Shown in pieces: positions 60,313 to 64,000 of a stretch of 64,000 nucleotides of DNA. Position numbers and translations under genes: made by a program. Every line of letters begins with the position of its first letter. The first letter of the stretch is position 1. The notes beneath the pieces are model-generated. The model was not told where the DNA came from. It worked only from the letters and a program-made list of their open reading frames with translations, and did no database searches. This DNA comes from Ignavibacteriales bacterium. GTDB lineage: Bacteria > Bacteroidota > Ignavibacteria > Ignavibacteriales > Melioribacteraceae. The stretch covers positions 1 through 64,000 of the forward strand of contig JACKAA010000007.1 of the NCBI GenBank assembly GCA_020635275.1. The letters are read 5' to 3'.

Positions 60313-62250
60313 ATGATAGATTATACCGAAGTATTTAAGCTCTTGATGATTTTAATATCGGTATTCGATTTTAATACTGGAACAGGAAGTAGTTATCCTT
60401 TTTTACATGAAAGTTTTGATGGATCCACTTTTTGGAGTAGTCAATTAGTAACAAATAATGAAGAAGTTTTTGTAGCAGCAGATGGGACGACAGAAAGTAT
60501 CCTATCAATAAATAATCCAAACACAAGAATGGATATTACTCCAAGTCCGGCATTATCCGGTCCGGCTACTTCAGCTTCAATAGATATACTTTGTCCAATT
60601 AATGGAATAACACCAACTGGAACAGCGGACGAATTATTTGGCTCAAGAAGATTAGGTGTTTTGCGAAACGAGACTGAAAGCAGAATATTTTTTGTTGACG
60701 TTGTAAATTGCGTTGTTACTTCCGAAGTTTCATCAATTCCAAACTGCAGATATTTAACACGGATTCCTCCCGGATTTGATCTGGGAGGAAATAATTCTTC
60801 GACAAATGAAGCAATTGGTTTCTTTAGTGCAAATGGTGAACCAGGAAAAATTGAAATCAATCCTGCTACAAATGAACTAATGATTGAAATATTTGATATA
60901 AATGCCAACGGACCATCATTTCCTGATGAAATTACATTTATTAACAGAGATATTTTAACTCCACAATCAGGTTTAACAAAAACTCAAAATTATCAAAATG
61001 TTGATATTGCCAATAATATTGTTTATGCAATTTTCGAAGCCGAAGATGAGACAAATGGGAGAGAAATTTGGATTTCTGACGGAACTGCCTCAGGAACCAA
61101 TATGGTGAAAGATATAAATACTTCTGGAAGTTCATATCCTTTTAGCTTAACACCAATGAATGGAAAAGTTTACTTTTTTGCATCATCAATGATAGTAAAC
61201 AATGGCTTATGGGTTACAGATGGAACTGAAGCAGGAACTCAACTTGTAAAGGATTTTAATCCCGGAGGCGGTTATAATTTTGTAGATAATATTATAAATA
61301 TAAATAATACATTATATTTTTTAGCTAGTGATGGAACTAATGGCGCTGAACTCTGGAAAAGTGACGGTACAACGAGCGGTACTGTTATGATAAAAGATAT
61401 TCACCCAGGTACCGACCAATATTCATTTGCAAATAATTCAAGTCCAAGGGGATTCACATTATTCAATGGTTTAATATATTTTTCAGCAAATGATGGAATA
61501 CATGGAAGAGAATTGTGGGTTACTGATGGAACAGCTGGTGGAACAAAATTGGTAAAAAATATAAATAATACAGGTGATGGAACGGAAGGTTCATATCCTC
61601 TATTACCAGGGCTATTAAATGGGGGCGTATTTTATTTCTATGCTGATAACGGGATTCATGGTTATGAATTATGGGTAACGGATGGAACAAGTGAGGGAAC
61701 TAAATTAGCTTATGATTTAAAAGAAGGTCCAGATGATTCAAACTTTTGGGCAGGCTGGGGGAGAATTGCAAATGGTAATTTATTTGTAAGTGCCGATGAT
61801 GGCATAAATGGATTTGAGCTTTTTGTTTTTGAAAATGTTCCGACTTCTGTTCCGGCAACTAATGTTGGATTAAAAATAATGCTTGAAGGCCCATATAATA
61901 GTGGTGTAATGAATAATACATCTGCTTCCAATATCCCATTAAATCAGCCTTTTAATAATGCTCTGTGGAATTATTATGGTGATGAAACAACAACAAATTC
62001 CATAATTAGCTCAAATAATATAGTTGATTGGATACTTATTGAACTAAGGAAAGGAAGTTCAGCGGAGTCAGCAGTTGTTGTTGGTAAAAAAGCTGTATTG
62101 CTAAAAAGTGATGGTACAGTAATGGATTCAAATGGAAATTCAGATGTCTTATTTAAATGGGTTGAGGCTGGGGATTATTATATCTCGGTTTATCACAGAA
62201 ATCATCTTTCGGTTTTAAGCTCTCAAACCGTCAATCTAACAAATAATTAA
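60313..62250 (+). CDS. ELWxxDGT-repeat protein, possibly missing both ends
   Basis: The 645-residue protein has five copies of the ELWxxDGT repeat (E-I-W-I-S-D-G-T, G-L-W-V-T-D-G-T, E-L-W-K-S-D-G-T, E-L-W-V-T-D-G-T twice), each followed by x-G-T-x-x-V/M-K-D-I. Residues ~500-640 form a domain with L-E-G-P-Y-N-S-G and D-W-I-L-I-E-L-R, common in secreted Bacteroidota proteins. Two things are odd. The N-terminus shows only a weak hydrophobic stretch and runs straight into N-T-G-T-G-S-S-Y-P-F, which reads like the middle of a repeat. The C-terminus stops just after N-H-L-S-V-L-S-S-Q and has no sorting domain. AAGGA precedes the ATG, so translation starts normally. Confidence 0.78.
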   Translation: MIDYTEVFKLLMILISVFDFNTGTGSSYPFLHESFDGSTFWSSQLVTNNEEVFVAADGTTESILSINNPNTRMDITPSPALSGPATSASIDILCPINGITPTGTADELFGSRRLGVLRNETESRIFFVDVVNCVVTSEVSSIPNCRYLTRIPPGFDLGGNNSSTNEAIGFFSANGEPGKIEINPATNELMIEIFDINANGPSFPDEITFINRDILTPQSGLTKTQNYQNVDIANNIVYAIFEAEDETNGREIWISDGTASGTNMVKDINTSGSSYPFSLTPMNGKVYFFASSMIVNNGLWVTDGTEAGTQLVKDFNPGGGYNFVDNIININNTLYFLASDGTNGAELWKSDGTTSGTVMIKDIHPGTDQYSFANNSSPRGFTLFNGLIYFSANDGIHGRELWVTDGTAGGTKLVKNINNTGDGTEGSYPLLPGLLNGGVFYFYADNGIHGYELWVTDGTSEGTKLAYDLKEGPDDSNFWAGWGRIANGNLFVSADDGINGFELFVFENVPTSVPATNVGLKIMLEGPYNSGVMNNTSASNIPLNQPFNNALWNYYGDETTTNSIISSNNIVDWILIELRKGSSAESAVVVGKKAVLLKSDGTVMDSNGNSDVLFKWVEAGDYYISVYHRNHLSVLSSQTVNLTNN

Positions 62251-62393
62251 TTAAAAAATATGATGTAAAATTGTAATTAAAAATATAACCTATCACCTTT
62301 GGTATTTTTCATACTTAATATATTTTGTAATTTAAAATACAAGATAATTTCACATCAATTTATCTGTTCAAAATTTAAATTAAATTAATTCTA

Positions 62394-62430
62394 CTACGAA
62401 TATTATTCGTAGATGCGAATATTATTCGTA
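62394..62430. promoter_or_regulatory. Tandem palindromes, probable enhancer-binding sites
   Basis: Copy 1 is CTACGAATA-T-TATTCGTAG (62394-62412), perfect 9-bp arms around one base. Copy 2 is TGCGAATA-T-TATTCGTA (62414-62430), the same site with one mismatch. Their centres are 19 bp apart. They lie about 75-112 bp upstream of the start site predicted from the sigma-54 box, the usual distance for an AAA+ enhancer-binding activator. Confidence 0.7.
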
Positions 62431-62479
62431 CCTCAAAAATTTAAAAGTCAGTTTATTCCAAAAAATCATACATTTTAAT

Positions 62480-62495
62480 TGGTACAAGATTTGCA
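62480..62495 (+). promoter_or_regulatory. Sigma-54 (-24/-12) promoter
   Basis: The sequence TGGTACAAGATTTGCA matches TGGCACR-N4-TTGCW with a single difference at the fourth base. The invariant GG (62481-62482) and GC (62493-62494) are exactly 10 bp apart. Transcription should start near 62506, giving a ~26-base leader before the ATG at 62532. The gene behind it is the VIT/VWA protein. Confidence 0.75.
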
Positions 62496-62531
62496 GAATT
62501 CTTATAGTCATTCCAAATAATGAGGTCAATA

Positions 62532-64000
62532 ATGAGAACTATTATTCTTTTTCTAATCGTTTCAATAATAATTACTGTTAATAATTTTGCAAATGGTGTT
62601 GGAGTAATTGATGCAAGTCAAGGTGTTTATTTAGAGTTAGTTTCCTCAAAAATCGATGTTAAAGTTGAAAATCAAGTTGCAGTAATAATTTCTGAACAAA
62701 CTTTTATGAATATCCAAGATGATTCAGTAAAGTTTAAATATGCATATCCAATGCCAGAAAGTGCAAGTGCGATATCACTTGAATTCTTTATTAATAACCA
62801 ATGGTGGAAAGCTCAAATTAGGGCAGAAGAGCAAGATTCAACTTTACCTGGTACTGGTGGAGGTGAAATTGATTGGGCACTTCAAACATATTTGGGAAAT
62901 ATACCTTTATATTATAATATCAATGAAAAACTTAATACAAATGAAGTAGTTATTGTAAGATTAACCTATGTTGAACTTCTTCAATATAAATTTGGTGATG
63001 TAACATTTACATGTCCAAATGATTATACTTTAATTCAAAATACGCCAATTGAATTTCAACAATTTGATTTTTCATTAAATTCAAGTCGGACGATTGAAAA
63101 TATTGAGCTATTGAGCCATGATAATAGCACAGTCTCAAACACTGGATATATTGGTAATATTAATTTCACTTTATCAAATGAAATTCCTGAAAAAGATTAT
63201 GCAGTTAAATACACATTAAATTCCAATGAACTTGGATTATTTAGTTTCAGTACTTTTCAACCGGATTCTGCAATTCTTGATGAGGGAGGAAAAGGATTTT
63301 TTACCTTTGTTGCAGAACCTGACCCATCCAATGTTTCTGAAGTAATTAATAAAGTTTTTACATTAATAATTGACCGTTCAGGCAGTATGGGAGGAAATAA
63401 AATTGATCAGGCTAAAAGTGCAGCTAGTTTTATAATAAACAATTTAAACGATGGCGATAGATTTAATATTGTAGATTTTTCATCAGAAGTGACAAGTTTT
63501 AAGAGTACACATCAATTATTTAATAGCAATAATAGACAAGCGGCTTTAGATTATATCTCATCAATTTATGCAACAGGCGGAACAAATATTTCTGATGCAT
63601 TTGGGACTGCAATTCCGCAATTTGCTGCAGCCAATGATTCGACGGCAAATATTATAATCTTCTTTACTGATGGAGAAGCAACTTCAGGAATAACAAGTAC
63701 AAATGGAATTCTTGATCACGTCAGAAGTTTAACCAATCAAAATGAAAGTGAAATTACCGTATTTACTTTTGGTATAGGTGATTATGTAAATGAACAGCTA
63801 CTTACATTGTTAGCTACAGAAAATAATGGTTTAGCAGAATTTTTAGGCAATGATGAAGTTGAAGAAGTTATCACTCAATTTTACTTACTAATTAGAAATC
63901 CGGTTTTATTAGGCACTCAATTAAGTTTTTCTTCGCAAGCAATTAATGAAATAACACCAAAGTCTTTGCCTAGTTTGTATAAAGGTCAGCAAATGATTGT
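62532..64000 (+). CDS. VIT/VWA-domain secreted protein (3' partial)
   Basis: The frame is open from ATG 62532 (GAGG at 62522-62525) to the window end, 489 codons so far. It starts with a signal peptide (F-L-I-V-S-I-I-I-T-V-N-N-F-A-N-G) and a vault-protein/inter-alpha-trypsin (VIT) domain including E-Q-T-F-M-N and Y-P-M-P-E. A von Willebrand A domain follows from about residue 270, with the metal-ion site D281-R-S-G-S-M-G and T-G-G-T-N-I. This is the architecture of secreted adhesion or matrix-binding proteins. The C-terminal part, where a sorting domain would be, lies outside the window. The sigma-54 promoter upstream suggests it is switched on by a specific stimulus. Confidence 0.88.
   Translation, partial: MRTIILFLIVSIIITVNNFANGVGVIDASQGVYLELVSSKIDVKVENQVAVIISEQTFMNIQDDSVKFKYAYPMPESASAISLEFFINNQWWKAQIRAEEQDSTLPGTGGGEIDWALQTYLGNIPLYYNINEKLNTNEVVIVRLTYVELLQYKFGDVTFTCPNDYTLIQNTPIEFQQFDFSLNSSRTIENIELLSHDNSTVSNTGYIGNINFTLSNEIPEKDYAVKYTLNSNELGLFSFSTFQPDSAILDEGGKGFFTFVAEPDPSNVSEVINKVFTLIIDRSGSMGGNKIDQAKSAASFIINNLNDGDRFNIVDFSSEVTSFKSTHQLFNSNNRQAALDYISSIYATGGTNISDAFGTAIPQFAAANDSTANIIIFFTDGEATSGITSTNGILDHVRSLTNQNESEITVFTFGIGDYVNEQLLTLLATENNGLAEFLGNDEVEEVITQFYLLIRNPVLLGTQLSFSSQAINEITPKSLPSLYKGQQMI

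Larger units (their letters stand above)
62251..62531. other. Regulatory gap between the ELW and VIT/VWA genes
   Basis: No open reading frame of note is visible in these 281 bp. The interval holds the tandem palindromes at 62394-62430 and a sigma-54 type promoter at 62480-62495. Its first 140 bp are plain AT-rich sequence with no strong terminator hairpin. Confidence 0.7.

Noticed and set aside
62740..62949. 69-codon frame within the VIT domain
   Set aside because: It is in another frame of a well-supported VIT/VWA gene whose own frame runs open to the window edge.
1..64000. Phage, integrase, transposase or defence island
   Set aside because: No recombinase, transposase, capsid, restriction or CRISPR-related protein motifs were seen in any frame.

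Overview
The window is about 30% GC and looks like a chromosome fragment from an Ignavibacteria-like member of the Bacteroidota/Chlorobi lineage. The main reason is that three secreted proteins end in a type IX secretion sorting domain opening with the N-Y/F-P-N-P-F-N-P-x-T signature. TonB-dependent receptors with carboxypeptidase-regulatory N-domains, reg_prop sensor kinases and a Bacteroidota-type promoter agree with this. The first gene is cut at its 5' end and the last at its 3' end. I saw no rRNA, tRNA, CRISPR array or insertion sequence.

Region 1 (1-24741, all on +) is a glycan-catabolism directon of 14 genes with gaps of roughly 7-75 bp. It encodes a PhoD-like phosphatase, an FHS-type sugar transporter, a ROK kinase, a GH130 mannoside phosphorylase, a GH38 alpha-mannosidase, a Tat-exported Gfo/Idh/MocA oxidoreductase, a GH3 beta-glycosidase with PA14, a formylglycine sulfatase, a GH29 alpha-fucosidase, a GH94 phosphorylase, a cellobiose 2-epimerase-like enzyme, a sugar-porter MFS, a UroD-family protein and an anaerobic sulfatase maturase. 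Exported enzymes would strip sulfate, fucose, mannose and glucose. Cytosolic phosphorylases, epimerase and kinase would then feed hexose phosphates to glycolysis. A sulfated, fucosylated mannose-containing glycan (algal polysaccharide or N-glycan-like) is the likely substrate.

Region 2 (24742-31011, +) is a TetR regulator followed by a tripartite RND efflux system, with a perfect 20-bp palindrome inside the putative tetR promoter and a rho-independent terminator at the end. The RND permease lacks the classical proton-relay residues.

Region 3 (31056-48417, mixed strands) holds two TonB-dependent receptors, a YwqK/TonB-C fusion, an L,D-transpeptidase-like protein, a muramoyl amidase, a thioredoxin-like protein, a DPP III-like metallopeptidase, a DUF6600 protein, rpmB and ferritin. 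It also contains the most unusual pair in the window: a Lon-protease-like domain joined through a membrane helix to an extracytoplasmic FG-GAP propeller, followed by an unrecognised 174-aa protein.

Region 4 (48551-64000, +) is devoted to the cell surface. It has a four-gene peptidoglycan-remodelling-like operon (GH18, two related propeller proteins, amidase), a reg_prop histidine kinase with a NarL-type regulator, two large repeat/adhesin-like proteins and a VIT/VWA protein. The VIT/VWA gene has a well-formed sigma-54 promoter with two tandem palindromes at enhancer distance.
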